Shown: positions 16,223 through 23,296 of the stretch, piece after piece
Position numbering within the stretch: the stretch's first letter is position 1
Layout: each line of letters starts with the position of its first letter
Source of the DNA: Desulfotruncus arcticus DSM 17038
Lineage (GTDB): Bacteria > Bacillota > Desulfotomaculia > Desulfotomaculales > Desulfallaceae
Reading direction: 5' to 3'
DNA: 64,000 nt
Assembly: GCF_900113335.1 (NCBI RefSeq)
Contig: NZ_FOOX01000020.1
Coordinates: 44,395 to 108,394 of the forward strand
Notes under the pieces: model-generated
Seen by the model: only the letters and a program-made list of their open reading frames with translations
Told to the model about the DNA's origin: nothing
Databases searched by the model: none
Translations under genes and position numbers: made by a program

Positions 16223-17500
16223 TTAACCCAATGGTAATCCAACTGCATCAAGCAAATCTTCCTTTTTTTGGTATTGTAGCCATAATATAAAGCCCCTATC
16301 TACGACATGAAGCCTTAGGTTAGATTCATCATAATCTAAAATTGTTGGCTTAACGCCCTTATTAATTTGTAACGATGCAGTAAATTTAAGTGCTTGCGTA
16401 ATATTACCAGAGTTCAATTCCTCACCACGGGGGTGCTTTTGCTCTAGCTTTTTTCTTATTTCAGAATATCTTAATCCTTTTTCTAATTCCTCCGTTGTTG
16501 CTGTCAGTATCGGATAAAGAAGCCACTTATACATTTGAAGAGTAGTATCTTGAAAACCATCCGCAAATTGAATTATAAATGAATTATACCTACCCGACTG
16601 TTGATTGACTATTTCTTTTATAATATCCTGGACTGATTTATCAACATTGACAACAATATTTTCTTCTTGAGTTTCTTCGATTCCTTTTAATTCACATGCT
16701 TTATAGCATGCCTCTTGAACTATATAAACACTTTCCTGGCAATTATTTATTAAATTATTCTTAAAATCATCCGTGAAGGTAATATATAGAAGTTGTTCCC
16801 CATTTTTTATAACCTCAAGAAGTTGAGGCTTAGTCCATTTATCGGCGTTAATAGCCATAACCCTACCAGTTAAATCGCCATTATAAACAATTAAGCGATT
16901 TTCCTCAAGCCATACTCCAACTATTACAAAACATAAGTTAGAATTTTCATGAAAAGCCTTGAGTTCAACTGCAAAATCCTTTTGTGTTTCAGGTTTAAGA
17001 TAATGAAAATCTTCAAGTATTATTAGTTTACTAAACTTCATCTGGGCAAGAGCATTAATTATGTCGTTTACATCATCAATATCTAATTCAAGTTGAACAC
17101 TTGTTATTGCCGTCTCCTTTTCTTGCTGTTTTTCCCCTTGTAAAGATGAACCTATACCTAAAACTTTTGCCGTAAGCGAAGCAACAATCTTGTTTTTTCC
17201 CCTCTCGGTCTTAACGACAGATTGCTTAATTTCAAAACCTGCCCGTTTAAGAATATTTGCATTAATGTCTCCGATGTCCCATTGATTAGAACAATGGATA
17301 GTTATGTAATCTTCCTGCTTTAAGTTTTTTTTTCGAAGACTTGTTTTTCCTTGTTTTGAACTTCCGAATATAACTATATGCTTATCTCTTTTAAGCTCTT
17401 TAAACTTATCATCAATACCTTCTCTTGCCACATAGTTCTCTGGTACATTTCTTGAAATTCCAAATACATCTTGTGTTTTATAAACGGTTATTGTTGCCAT
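16223..17500 (-). CDS. P-loop ATPase, possible defence or signalling NTPase
   Basis: A 425-residue protein; the ATG at 17500 is chosen because AAGGGAG lies 8 bases before it. The N-terminal V-P-E-N-Y-V-x-R-E-G-I-D-D-K-F segment precedes Walker A (I-F-G-S-S-K-Q-G-K-T-S) at about residue 45. Walker B is L-I-I-L-E-D-F-H at about residue 150. The C-terminal part looks winged-helix-like (L-R-Y-S-E-I-R-K-K-L-E). This is an AAA/STAND-type ATPase layout. Such proteins are common in accessory defence islands, but no effector domain is recognised here. It is AT-rich and stands alone. Confidence 0.6.
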   Translation of the reverse strand: MATITVYKTQDVFGISRNVPENYVAREGIDDKFKELKRDKHIVIFGSSKQGKTSLRKKNLKQEDYITIHCSNQWDIGDINANILKRAGFEIKQSVVKTERGKNKIVASLTAKVLGIGSSLQGEKQQEKETAITSVQLELDIDDVNDIINALAQMKFSKLIILEDFHYLKPETQKDFAVELKAFHENSNLCFVIVGVWLEENRLIVYNGDLTGRVMAINADKWTKPQLLEVIKNGEQLLYITFTDDFKNNLINNCQESVYIVQEACYKACELKGIEETQEENIVVNVDKSVQDIIKEIVNQQSGRYNSFIIQFADGFQDTTLQMYKWLLYPILTATTEELEKGLRYSEIRKKLEQKHPRGEELNSGNITQALKFTASLQINKGVKPTILDYDESNLRLHVVDRGFILWLQYQKKEDLLDAVGLPLG

Positions 17501-17749
17501 ATGATTTCTCCCTTTATACATATTAGGAATGGGTATATTCGCCGCACCCGAATGACTTACATTATAACACATTTCACTTAATATATTAATATTTCCAGTA
17601 AAGGTTAAGGTTATTATATACACCATATTTACGCTACTTATTCATTATGATGGCTACAGTAAAATCGACATATATCTATTTAATTATACAAAGGTTTCTT
17701 AACAAATAAGCAGAATATAAAAAATAATATCAGCTGGGTGGTGTTAATA

Positions 17750-18175
17750 TTGAACGAACAAACTAAAATAAAATTAATACAATTGGGCTTTACTGAAGAC
17801 GAGATCAACAAAATGGCAGATACATTTAAAAACACACTAAAACTTTCCCCCCAAAAAGTCGAATCGGCATTTAATGAACTTATTAATCAAGGGCTTGATG
17901 AACAATCCGCACATGATTTCTTTGTCCATACTCCATCTATCTTTGGAAAAGCAGTTGAAACAACTAGAAAACAATTCGACCTTTATCGGCAAATATTTGG
18001 GGATAGGTATATTGAAGTCATTAGTGATAGTCCAAGACGATTAATCCAAGGGCCTGAAACAATAATAAATAGATTAAACTATTTTAAAAGCGAAAATATA
18101 CCCTTAGCTGAGGTTCAAAAAAATATATTTATTGGAAAGAAACAATTCAAGAAGAAATATGGTGTTGAACTATAA
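17750..18175 (+). CDS. Small helical-repeat protein resembling mTERF repeats
   Basis: A 141-residue protein; the TTG at 17750 is chosen because GGGTGGTG lies 6 bases upstream. It is all-helical, with units of roughly 30-35 residues that each carry a Pro ending a helix: F-F-V-H-T-P-S-I-F, then V-I-S-D-S-P-R-R-L-I, with L-x-F-T-E-D-E-I-type starts. The pattern recalls mTERF repeats, which bind nucleic acid in mitochondria and plastids and are rare in bacteria. The resemblance is by eye only. It is divergent from the 16223-17500 ATPase. Confidence 0.4.
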   Translation: MNEQTKIKLIQLGFTEDEINKMADTFKNTLKLSPQKVESAFNELINQGLDEQSAHDFFVHTPSIFGKAVETTRKQFDLYRQIFGDRYIEVISDSPRRLIQGPETIINRLNYFKSENIPLAEVQKNIFIGKKQFKKKYGVEL

Positions 18176-18353
18176 ACTTACACATTACAAACATACCCTG
18201 TTCTCTAATTAAATCTTGCGTAAAAAGCCCCTGCGTCGCTTTTGGTACGACCAAGGGCGTTCGATTTTTAATGTAACAAGATAGCAAAAAAGAAGCCGCA
18301 GATACGGCCCCTGTAAACAGGGTGGTAATTAAGTTTTTAAATCCACGCCACAA
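18147..18353 (-). CDS. Small membrane protein at the end of the phage operon
   Basis: A 68-residue protein with TTG start 7 bases after GGGGGT. One hydrophobic helix (about residues 9-27, I-T-T-L-F-T-G-A-V-S-A-A-S-F-L-L) is followed by a polar C-terminus. It directly follows the DNA methyltransferase and overlaps the end of the convergent 17750-18175 gene by 29 bases. It may mark the left end of the phage. Confidence 0.45.
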   Translation of the reverse strand: MWRGFKNLITTLFTGAVSAASFLLSCYIKNRTPLVVPKATQGLFTQDLIREQGMFVMCKFIVQHHISS

Positions 18354-18372
18354 CGTAATTACCCCCAGGTAA

Positions 18373-19482
18373 TTACGCCACTCGGCTTTTTGCTATTTCA
18401 AAGTAATCAGGGTCTTTTTCAATCACAATAAAATTAAACCCTTCCCTTTTGGCTGCCACCGCCGTACTGCCACTCCCGCCGAAGGGATCTAACACGATAC
18501 CTCCTGGAGGTGTTATTAGTCGGCAAAGCCACGCCATCAAGTCCCTTGGCTTTACCGTGGGATGGTTATTCCGGTATTTCGGAATTTTACCGCCAGTTAA
18601 ACTTCCGTCAGCACTTCCGCACATACTACCGCCGCATTTTTCTTCAAGGCTGATCACGTTGCCCTGCCAGTCGGTGTTCCGGTCATTCTTGCTTGCCTTT
18701 TTGGACAGTTCCCGTGATGTTACATTAAAATATGGGGCATACCATTGGTCAGGGTCAATTGTGACACAATTTGCCGGGAAGCGGCCCATCTCCCCAATTT
18801 TACAGCCGTCAATATTCAGCCCTCCAGTTCCATATGTTTCAACGTTATTGCACACAGTTTTCTCCAGGGGCTTCCTCGCTAAAAGTATCGGTTCATGGGC
18901 TGGTTTCAGGGCCGTCCCCCACCCGTCCCACTGTTTTGCCAGATCGGTGGTAGGTAACTTAATTGGCACCTCCTTTACTGCCTGGGAGTTTTCGTCTTGG
19001 AAGGCATAAGTTTTACCGCTTCCAATACCGGCCTTTTGGGTGCCTATTACTTCCCGTTCGGCCCCAGCCTGCCTGTCAAATTGTTTGCTTACGTTCATGC
19101 TTTTGGGAAAGCCTTTCACGTACAGCCATTCTATTACGTCCCTAATCTCAAAGCCCGCCAGCCGAAGGGCCGTGGTCATAAGGTCTTGTGTCCGTGTCCC
19201 CGCAAAGCAAAGGATGTGTCCCCCAGGTTTTAGCACACGGTAAACTTCCCGCCAAAGGGAAGGGCTGGGCACAAAGCTGTCCCATTCCTTACCCATAAAG
19301 CCTTTACCGGGGTGCCTGTATTCCTGGTCGTTCATCCAGTGGGTCAAGACTTCCCTAATGTCCGGTTCTTTGGAAAGGCCATAAGGCGGGTCAGTTACCA
19401 CCGAGTCAATTGACAGTTCAGGCAGTTCCTTTAACACATCATAGCTGTCGCCCAGGGTAACTACGTTTATAAACTGCTGCAT
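18373..19482 (-). CDS. Phage DNA methyltransferase (amino-methylating)
   Basis: A 369-residue N6-adenine or N4-cytosine methyltransferase. The catalytic D-P-P-Y box lies near residue 32 (V-V-T-D-P-P-Y-G-L) and the SAM-binding D-P-F-G-G-S-G-S-T-A box near residue 338, so the catalytic motif comes first, as in the beta class. The region between is the target-recognition part, with a Cys-rich patch. SD AGGAGG. The start overlaps the 19467 gene. It probably protects phage DNA from restriction. No partner endonuclease of a restriction system is obvious nearby. Confidence 0.88.
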   Translation of the reverse strand: MQQFINVVTLGDSYDVLKELPELSIDSVVTDPPYGLSKEPDIREVLTHWMNDQEYRHPGKGFMGKEWDSFVPSPSLWREVYRVLKPGGHILCFAGTRTQDLMTTALRLAGFEIRDVIEWLYVKGFPKSMNVSKQFDRQAGAEREVIGTQKAGIGSGKTYAFQDENSQAVKEVPIKLPTTDLAKQWDGWGTALKPAHEPILLARKPLEKTVCNNVETYGTGGLNIDGCKIGEMGRFPANCVTIDPDQWYAPYFNVTSRELSKKASKNDRNTDWQGNVISLEEKCGGSMCGSADGSLTGGKIPKYRNNHPTVKPRDLMAWLCRLITPPGGIVLDPFGGSGSTAVAAKREGFNFIVIEKDPDYFEIAKSRVA

Positions 19483-19850
19483 TTGTTATGCCTCCTGCGT
19501 TTATCTTTTTTAGGGAAGGTCTTGCAGTAGCTGTAATAAGAAAGGTCTGGCCTGGGAGTTTCCCTTTTATTTCGTACCTTCACCTGTCCATCAGATAAGA
19601 ACGGATATTCTTGACGGGTCACTTTATCGGGGCACTTGTCGGCCAGATCATCTTTTAAAATGCAATTGGCCAGCCATTCCAGCGGTTTGGTGTCGGGTAA
19701 TTCACCCGTCTGATTAACATAGGCTTCGCAAAGGTCGTCCACGGCTTTTATACGCCACGGCATGGGCATTTCTTTTGCCGTTAGTTCCTTTACAGCTTCC
19801 GTAAAGGCCGTTTTGTAATCGCTGTCTTTACTGAATTTACCGTCATACAA
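19467..19850 (-). CDS. Phage protein, function unknown
   Basis: A 127-residue protein with a TTG start that overlaps the stop of the upstream sigma-like gene. It is charged, mostly helical at the N-terminus, with C-I-L-K-D-D-L-A-D-K-C-P-D-K and a very basic tail (K-K-D-K-R-R-R-H-N-K). No family is recognised. The overlaps on both sides show it is cotranslated with the methyltransferase. Confidence 0.6.
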   Translation of the reverse strand: MYDGKFSKDSDYKTAFTEAVKELTAKEMPMPWRIKAVDDLCEAYVNQTGELPDTKPLEWLANCILKDDLADKCPDKVTRQEYPFLSDGQVKVRNKRETPRPDLSYYSYCKTFPKKDKRRRHNKCSSL

Positions 19851-20211
19851 TGTCTTGGGCCTCCTCCTTTGCCTTGTTGTTGGCGGCCACTTTCCGCACG
19901 ACGTTATTTACGTGGTCACTTACGGCTTGTTGTGAAATGGTAAGAATTCGGGCCACTTCGTATTGGGTCAAGTCCTTTATAAATACATGGTAAATAACTT
20001 CTTGTTGGCGTTCGGTTAACTTGGCCTCCTTTATGCTCTGATAAAAGTCCATCAACAAAATACAGGCGTCAAAGTCACCTTGAAGGTAGCGGACTTCCCT
20101 TATGCGGTGCATCTGTAACAGCAGGGCGTAAACACCTTTTACCTTATCCAGGGGGTAGGCGTCTTCCAGCCGCTTTTCTTTGGTAGCCAGGTCAATCTTT
20201 ACGCTACCCAG
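19843..20211 (-). CDS. Sigma-region-4-like HTH protein with a CTG start
   Basis: A 122-residue protein. Residues about 65-110 (L-T-E-R-Q-Q-E-V-I-Y-H-V-F, then T-Q-Y-E-V-A-R-I-L-T-I-S-Q-Q-A-V-S-D-H-V) match sigma-70 region 4 or a LuxR-type HTH. No ATG, GTG or TTG suits the ribosome-binding site. AAGGAGGGG lies exactly 6 bases before an in-frame CTG at 20211, which I take as the start. It may recruit RNA polymerase to phage promoters, perhaps with the 31467 factor. Confidence 0.68.
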   Translation of the reverse strand: MGSVKIDLATKEKRLEDAYPLDKVKGVYALLLQMHRIREVRYLQGDFDACILLMDFYQSIKEAKLTERQQEVIYHVFIKDLTQYEVARILTISQQAVSDHVNNVVRKVAANNKAKEEAQDIV

Positions 20212-20762
20212 GGCGTTCCCCTCCTTTGTAAAAATTCCAACATCTGTTCCGCCTGGATCTCCAGTTCTTCCACGGAGCCTTCGTTCCACAACTCAAAGTC
20301 CGTTACGAAAGTGTTAATATGCCTTTCGGTTTCGTGGTCAAGGTCGGCGGGTTCGAATTCGTCACCGACGGCCCGCATGCGTTCCAGGCGGGTGGCGTGA
20401 GAGGCGTTTACCCGTACAATGGAAAAACCCTTATTACGTAAGGCTCTGTATTCGTTGGGCTGTCTCATGTCCGTAATAATGACACTTTTATTCCGGGCCG
20501 CTTCTATTTCATTGAAAGTGTATTTAATCCATACTTCAGGGTCATACTTGCGTAAGTCTTGGCCTAAGCCCTGGTAAAGCTTTCTGGGCTTACGGCCCTG
20601 GGTCAGCATGCCGGGAAAGGCTAGGGCACATACTTTGCGTATTCCGTCGGCAAAGGCAAAGCTTTGAAAGTTATGAATGTCGGCTAAATATTGGGCCACC
20701 GTGTCCTTGCCGCTTCTCATTCTTCCGGTCAGGGCAATTTTTAATACGTCAATCCCTTCTAT
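20199..20762 (-). CDS. Deoxynucleoside monophosphate kinase, start non-canonical
   Basis: A P-loop kinase: L-K-I-A-L-T-G-R-M-R-S-G-K-D-T-V-A. The first usable ATG (20720) would cut the P-loop in half, so translation must begin upstream. In that stretch the only in-frame candidates are rare codons: ATA at 20762 (5 bases after GGGAGG), ATT at 20753, or GTA/TTA at 20747/20744. The extent given is the longest. The rest, with D-M-R-Q-P-N-E, H-A-T-R-L-E-R-M and D-H-E-T-E-R, fits phage dNMP kinases that supply dNTP precursors. Confidence 0.75.
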   Translation of the reverse strand: MEGIDVLKIALTGRMRSGKDTVAQYLADIHNFQSFAFADGIRKVCALAFPGMLTQGRKPRKLYQGLGQDLRKYDPEVWIKYTFNEIEAARNKSVIITDMRQPNEYRALRNKGFSIVRVNASHATRLERMRAVGDEFEPADLDHETERHINTFVTDFELWNEGSVEELEIQAEQMLEFLQRRGTPWVA

Positions 20763-20993
20763 TTAAACCTCCCGCCCTTCTTCGACAGCCAGCCACTGTT
20801 CAAGCTGTTTAATTCGTTTGATTAGGTGTTCATAATAAGCCCGTTCAATAATGTCCAGCCGTTCCAGAATGTTTTGCATGGAAAGGGGCTTTTCAGGGTC
20901 GGCCAGTTCAATAATATCCGCCTCGAATTCTTCCAACTCGGTTTTCAGGTCAGCCAGTAATTCTTTGTAGCTTATTACGTTGTCATTTCTCAA
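20763..20993 (-). CDS. Small helical phage protein
   Basis: A 76-residue acidic helical protein from TTG 20993, 8 bases after AAGGGAG. Heptad-like helices (L-L-A-D-L-K-T-E-L-E-E-F-E, then I-L-E-R-L-D-I-I-E-R-A-Y) are visible. Its start overlaps the stop of the nuclease gene. No family recognised. Confidence 0.5.
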   Translation of the reverse strand: MRNDNVISYKELLADLKTELEEFEADIIELADPEKPLSMQNILERLDIIERAYYEHLIKRIKQLEQWLAVEEGREV

Positions 20994-21495
20994 CTGTCGT
21001 TCTCCCTTCAAATTTAAGCCACTTAAATTCTTGGGCCTGAATTTCATAACACATTTTCCCGCCCCACAGCAGAAAGGCTACGGGTTTTCTAGTTTTGCGT
21101 ATTCGTTCCAGGTCAACGGTCTTTAAGACGGTAAACACCGGGCTATCCGTTTCGTAGCCGTTCACCCAGATAACGGAGGCCCTTTGTTTTAAATAACTTT
21201 CTAACTGGTCAACTTTAAAATGAAATCTTAAAAGCCTTTTGTTATTAAATTTTACTTCCACGGGTTGCCCGTTTAGCTTAAAGTCCGCCAGGGTGTTCAC
21301 TTCGCCCCGCTCCAACAGCTTGCCGGAGTTATCGCAGCCGTTGTCTTCAACCTCTAAAGCTATCTTGTATTTCATTTCGTAATAACGGACGTACCAGCTA
21401 ATAATTTCCCGTTCAACTCTGGTTCCCTGGGCTATGTCTTCGGCAAACTGCTCCACGGTGCGGTTGTCCATTCGATAACGGTCAAAGGCGTACAT
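20983..21495 (-). CDS. PD-(D/E)XK nuclease-like phage protein
   Basis: A 170-residue protein, SD AAAGGGGGA. An early Glu (Q-G-T-R-V-E-R-E) and the core D-F-x5-P-V-E-V-K-F-N at about residues 71-81 give the PD-(D/E)XK active-site pattern, followed by a helix and V-I-W-V-N-G-Y. It is the first gene of the leftmost operon, right behind promoter P1. Possible roles are host DNA degradation or repair. Confidence 0.6.
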   Translation of the reverse strand: MYAFDRYRMDNRTVEQFAEDIAQGTRVEREIISWYVRYYEMKYKIALEVEDNGCDNSGKLLERGEVNTLADFKLNGQPVEVKFNNKRLLRFHFKVDQLESYLKQRASVIWVNGYETDSPVFTVLKTVDLERIRKTRKPVAFLLWGGKMCYEIQAQEFKWLKFEGRTTVEK

Positions 21496-21521
21496 GGTGT
21501 CACTGTTTCCCCCTTTTCGCT

Positions 21522-21557
21522 AGCTATCTACCGGAAAAGGAAGGATTTGTGACACTT
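21522..21557 (-). promoter_or_regulatory. Phage promoter P1
   Basis: On the minus strand AGTGTCAC is followed by 16 bases ending TTTTCC and then GGTAGATAGC. The proposed -35 is TGTCAC and the -10 TAGATA, 18 bases apart. It drives the 21495-18147 operon and contains one of the dispersed AAGTGTCA sites (21550). Confidence 0.72.
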
Positions 21558-21578
21558 TTAAATTCTCTTATCAATACC

Positions 21579-21616
21579 CCTTGTACTTGATTACGTACTT
21601 TGAAACGTGCTATAAT
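21579..21616 (+). promoter_or_regulatory. Repressor promoter with operator copy A
   Basis: The operator-family site reads CTTGTACTTGATTACGTA on the plus strand at 21580-21597 and overlaps a sigma-A-like promoter for the 21645 repressor: TTGATT (21587-21592), 18 bases, TATAAT (21611-21616). The overlap suggests autoregulation. Confidence 0.65.
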
Positions 21617-21644
21617 ACTTACACTAGAAGGGAGGTCGCACACA

Positions 21645-21866
21645 TTGGCCTTAACGATACGTATTAAATTGAAGGAAGTTTTGGAAAAAAGGGGGTTAAC
21701 CCAGACGCAATTGGCTGAAATATCCGGTGTTCGCCGCCCCTCCATTTCCGAATTGGCCACAGGTGCCCGCACGACAATAAACAAACAACACTTGATTAAA
21801 ATAATGGAAGCTTTAAATATAACAGATATTACAGAAATAATAGAAGTCGTTGAAACGAAAGGCTAG
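21645..21866 (+). CDS. Phage repressor (small HTH-Xre)
   Basis: A 73-residue protein from TTG 21645 with GGGAGG upstream. It is a single XRE domain: L-T-Q-T-Q-L-A-E-I-S-G-V-R-R-P-S-I-S-E-L-A-T-G, ending with a D-I-T-E-I-I-E helix. It is one of the few plus-strand genes in the phage and lies between two early operons. It is the best candidate for the protein that binds the 18-bp operator family, and possibly the dispersed 8-mer. Confidence 0.75.
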   Translation: MALTIRIKLKEVLEKRGLTQTQLAEISGVRRPSISELATGARTTINKQHLIKIMEALNITDITEIIEVVETKG

Positions 21867-22507
21867 GCGGCCTTTTGGGAGTGTTTGCCGCAACGCCCGT
21901 GGCTTTCCGGGCAGTACCCCCGCTCGTCGCCCCTGCAGCCCAACCCGCTAAATATAACGGGCATTTGGTCTTTTAGGATCTCAGCCATCTCATAGGCCAG
22001 CCCTCTTATTTCCCATTCCGCCCGTAAACAAAGGCGAAGCTGTAAAAACTCGTAAAGTCCCTGGAAATTACCGCTTATTATTAAATCAGTGGTGGCACCA
22101 AGGGGTAGCAGCATCTTTGAAATTTCCCTGCTGTGTTCGGTGCTGTAACCCCTTTTGTCTTTGTTCCAGCGTTCGTAGATGGCGGCCAGTGTGTTCAAGT
22201 CCTTGCTGTAATCCAGCCGGTCTTCAGGCTTTACATAAGGAGGCACGATGTATAAGGTGTCTTCGAAACTGCAATACCGGCTTGATTTCACGGTTAGATT
22301 AATATGTGGGTGTCTTGACAATTGCCTTAAAAGGCTTTGGCTTACCCCTTCCACCAGAAAGGACGCCATGCCGTGACGGGCGATACTGCGGTGGCCGCTG
22401 TCCCATACCCGCCCTATAAGTTCTTCACTTTCAGGGCTTTGGTAGGGCATGGCCGCCGCTTTTTTAATAACGTCAAGGGGTGTGCAGTCTATTAATGACA
22501 CTTTCAA
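21863..22507 (-). CDS. thyX: FAD-dependent thymidylate synthase ThyX
   Basis: A 214-residue flavin-dependent thymidylate synthase. The ThyX-type signature around R-Q-L-S-R-H-x-H-I-N-L-T-V-K-S-S-R-Y is present, though the second Arg of the usual R-H-R is replaced (R-H-P-H). H-R-S-I-A-R-H and L-R-L-C-L-R-A-E-W-E-I-R are the other conserved regions. It makes dTMP from dUMP with folate and NAD(P)H. The Cys-rich C-terminus (C-R-G-D-E-R-G-Y-C-P) is an extension. TTG start with GGAGG; follows dUTPase in the same operon. Confidence 0.9.
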   Translation of the reverse strand: MKVSLIDCTPLDVIKKAAAMPYQSPESEELIGRVWDSGHRSIARHGMASFLVEGVSQSLLRQLSRHPHINLTVKSSRYCSFEDTLYIVPPYVKPEDRLDYSKDLNTLAAIYERWNKDKRGYSTEHSREISKMLLPLGATTDLIISGNFQGLYEFLQLRLCLRAEWEIRGLAYEMAEILKDQMPVIFSGLGCRGDERGYCPESHGRCGKHSQKAA

Positions 22508-22512
22508 AGTCC

Positions 22513-22668
22513 TCAGCCTCCTATGAATGTATTTGTTAGAATTGTCAAAGCCACTACCGCTTCTTCACGGCGAACTTCAAAGCCAAAAGAAACTACAAAA
22601 CACAGGATTAGGGCTATAACGATAAGCAAGCTTATTATTACAAGATCTTTACCGGCTTTAAGGTTCAT
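22513..22668 (-). CDS. 51-residue membrane protein between dUTPase and ThyX
   Basis: The ATG follows the dUTPase stop directly (TAAATG) and the gene ends 6 bases before the ThyX start. The product has one long hydrophobic helix (V-I-I-S-L-L-I-V-I-A-L-I-L-C-F-V-V) after a short basic start. Tight coupling on both sides supports it. Function unknown. Confidence 0.6.
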   Translation of the reverse strand: MNLKAGKDLVIISLLIVIALILCFVVSFGFEVRREEAVVALTILTNTFIGG

Positions 22669-23154
22669 TTACGCCACCCCCTTTCCCGTACTCCCAAAGC
22701 CGCCACCACCACGTTCGCTTTCATCTATAAATGACACTTCCATTAATTCGGTTTCATGGTGGACAGGGGCGAATACAAGCTGGGCTATTCTGTCTCCCGC
22801 TCTAATGCTATATTGCTTTTGGCCGTGGTTAATTAGAATTACACCCACGTCCCCAGTGTAATCAGCGTCAACGGTGCCGGGGCTGTTCAAAACGGTTATG
22901 CCGTGTTTAAGAGCCAGTCCGCTTCTCGGCCTTACCTGGGCTTCCATACCTTTGGTCACCTGAACGGCCAACCCCGTTCTAACAAGGGCTATTTGACCAG
23001 GCCACATAATAAATAACGGTGCTTCAACGTCATAGGGCTTCTTTTCCCCAGGCCGTATAACGTCCAGTGCGTGCAGGTCGAAGCCGCTTGCCAGGGCTGT
23101 TTGCCGCCGGGGAATAATCGCGTTTTCATGCAACTTCTTAACGATTACATTCAC
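22669..23154 (-). CDS. dut: dUTP diphosphatase
   Basis: A 161-residue trimeric dUTPase with all five motifs: A-S-G-F-D-L (I), R-P-R-S-G-L-A (II), G-T-V-D-A-D-Y-T-G (III), R-A-G-D-R-I-A-Q-L-V (IV) and R-G-G-G-G-F-G-S-T-G (V). It hydrolyses dUTP to dUMP, the substrate of ThyX encoded two genes on. GTG start whose first bases overlap the stop of a 17-residue leader frame. Confidence 0.93.
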   Translation of the reverse strand: MNVIVKKLHENAIIPRRQTALASGFDLHALDVIRPGEKKPYDVEAPLFIMWPGQIALVRTGLAVQVTKGMEAQVRPRSGLALKHGITVLNSPGTVDADYTGDVGVILINHGQKQYSIRAGDRIAQLVFAPVHHETELMEVSFIDESERGGGGFGSTGKGVA

Positions 23155-23204
23155 GGCGTATCCCCTCCCCCTGGTAATGACACTTTAATTATGAGTTTTA
23201 GCAT
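23151..23204 (-). CDS. 17-residue leader peptide upstream of dUTPase
   Basis: ATG 23204 lies behind AAAGGAGG and is read for 17 codons (M-L-K-L-I-I-K-V-S-L-P-G-G-G-D-T-P), ending in TGA that overlaps the GTG of dUTPase (GTGA). Its K-V-S codons are an AAGTGTCA site. It probably couples translation rather than making a functional peptide. Confidence 0.45.
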   Translation of the reverse strand: MLKLIIKVSLPGGGDTP

Positions 23205-23230
23205 TTACCTTGCCTCCTTTCTTCTTCGTA

Positions 23231-23264
23231 AGCTATCTACCGGAAAACTGCAAAGATGTGACAA
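23231..23264 (-). promoter_or_regulatory. Phage promoter P2
   Basis: TTGTCACA, gap, TTTTCCGGTAGATAGC on the minus strand, with the same spacing as P1. It drives leader, dUTPase, membrane protein and ThyX. The -35 element overlaps the NrdD terminator. Confidence 0.72.
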
Positions 23265-23265
23265 G

Positions 23266-23292
23266 GCAAAAAAAGGAGGCCCGAAGGCCCCC
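23266..23292 (-). terminator. Terminator after NrdD
   Basis: CCGGGGGCC TTCG GGCCTCC, then TTTTTTT on the minus strand, right after the NrdD stop. Confidence 0.8.
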
Positions 23293-23296
23293 GGAT

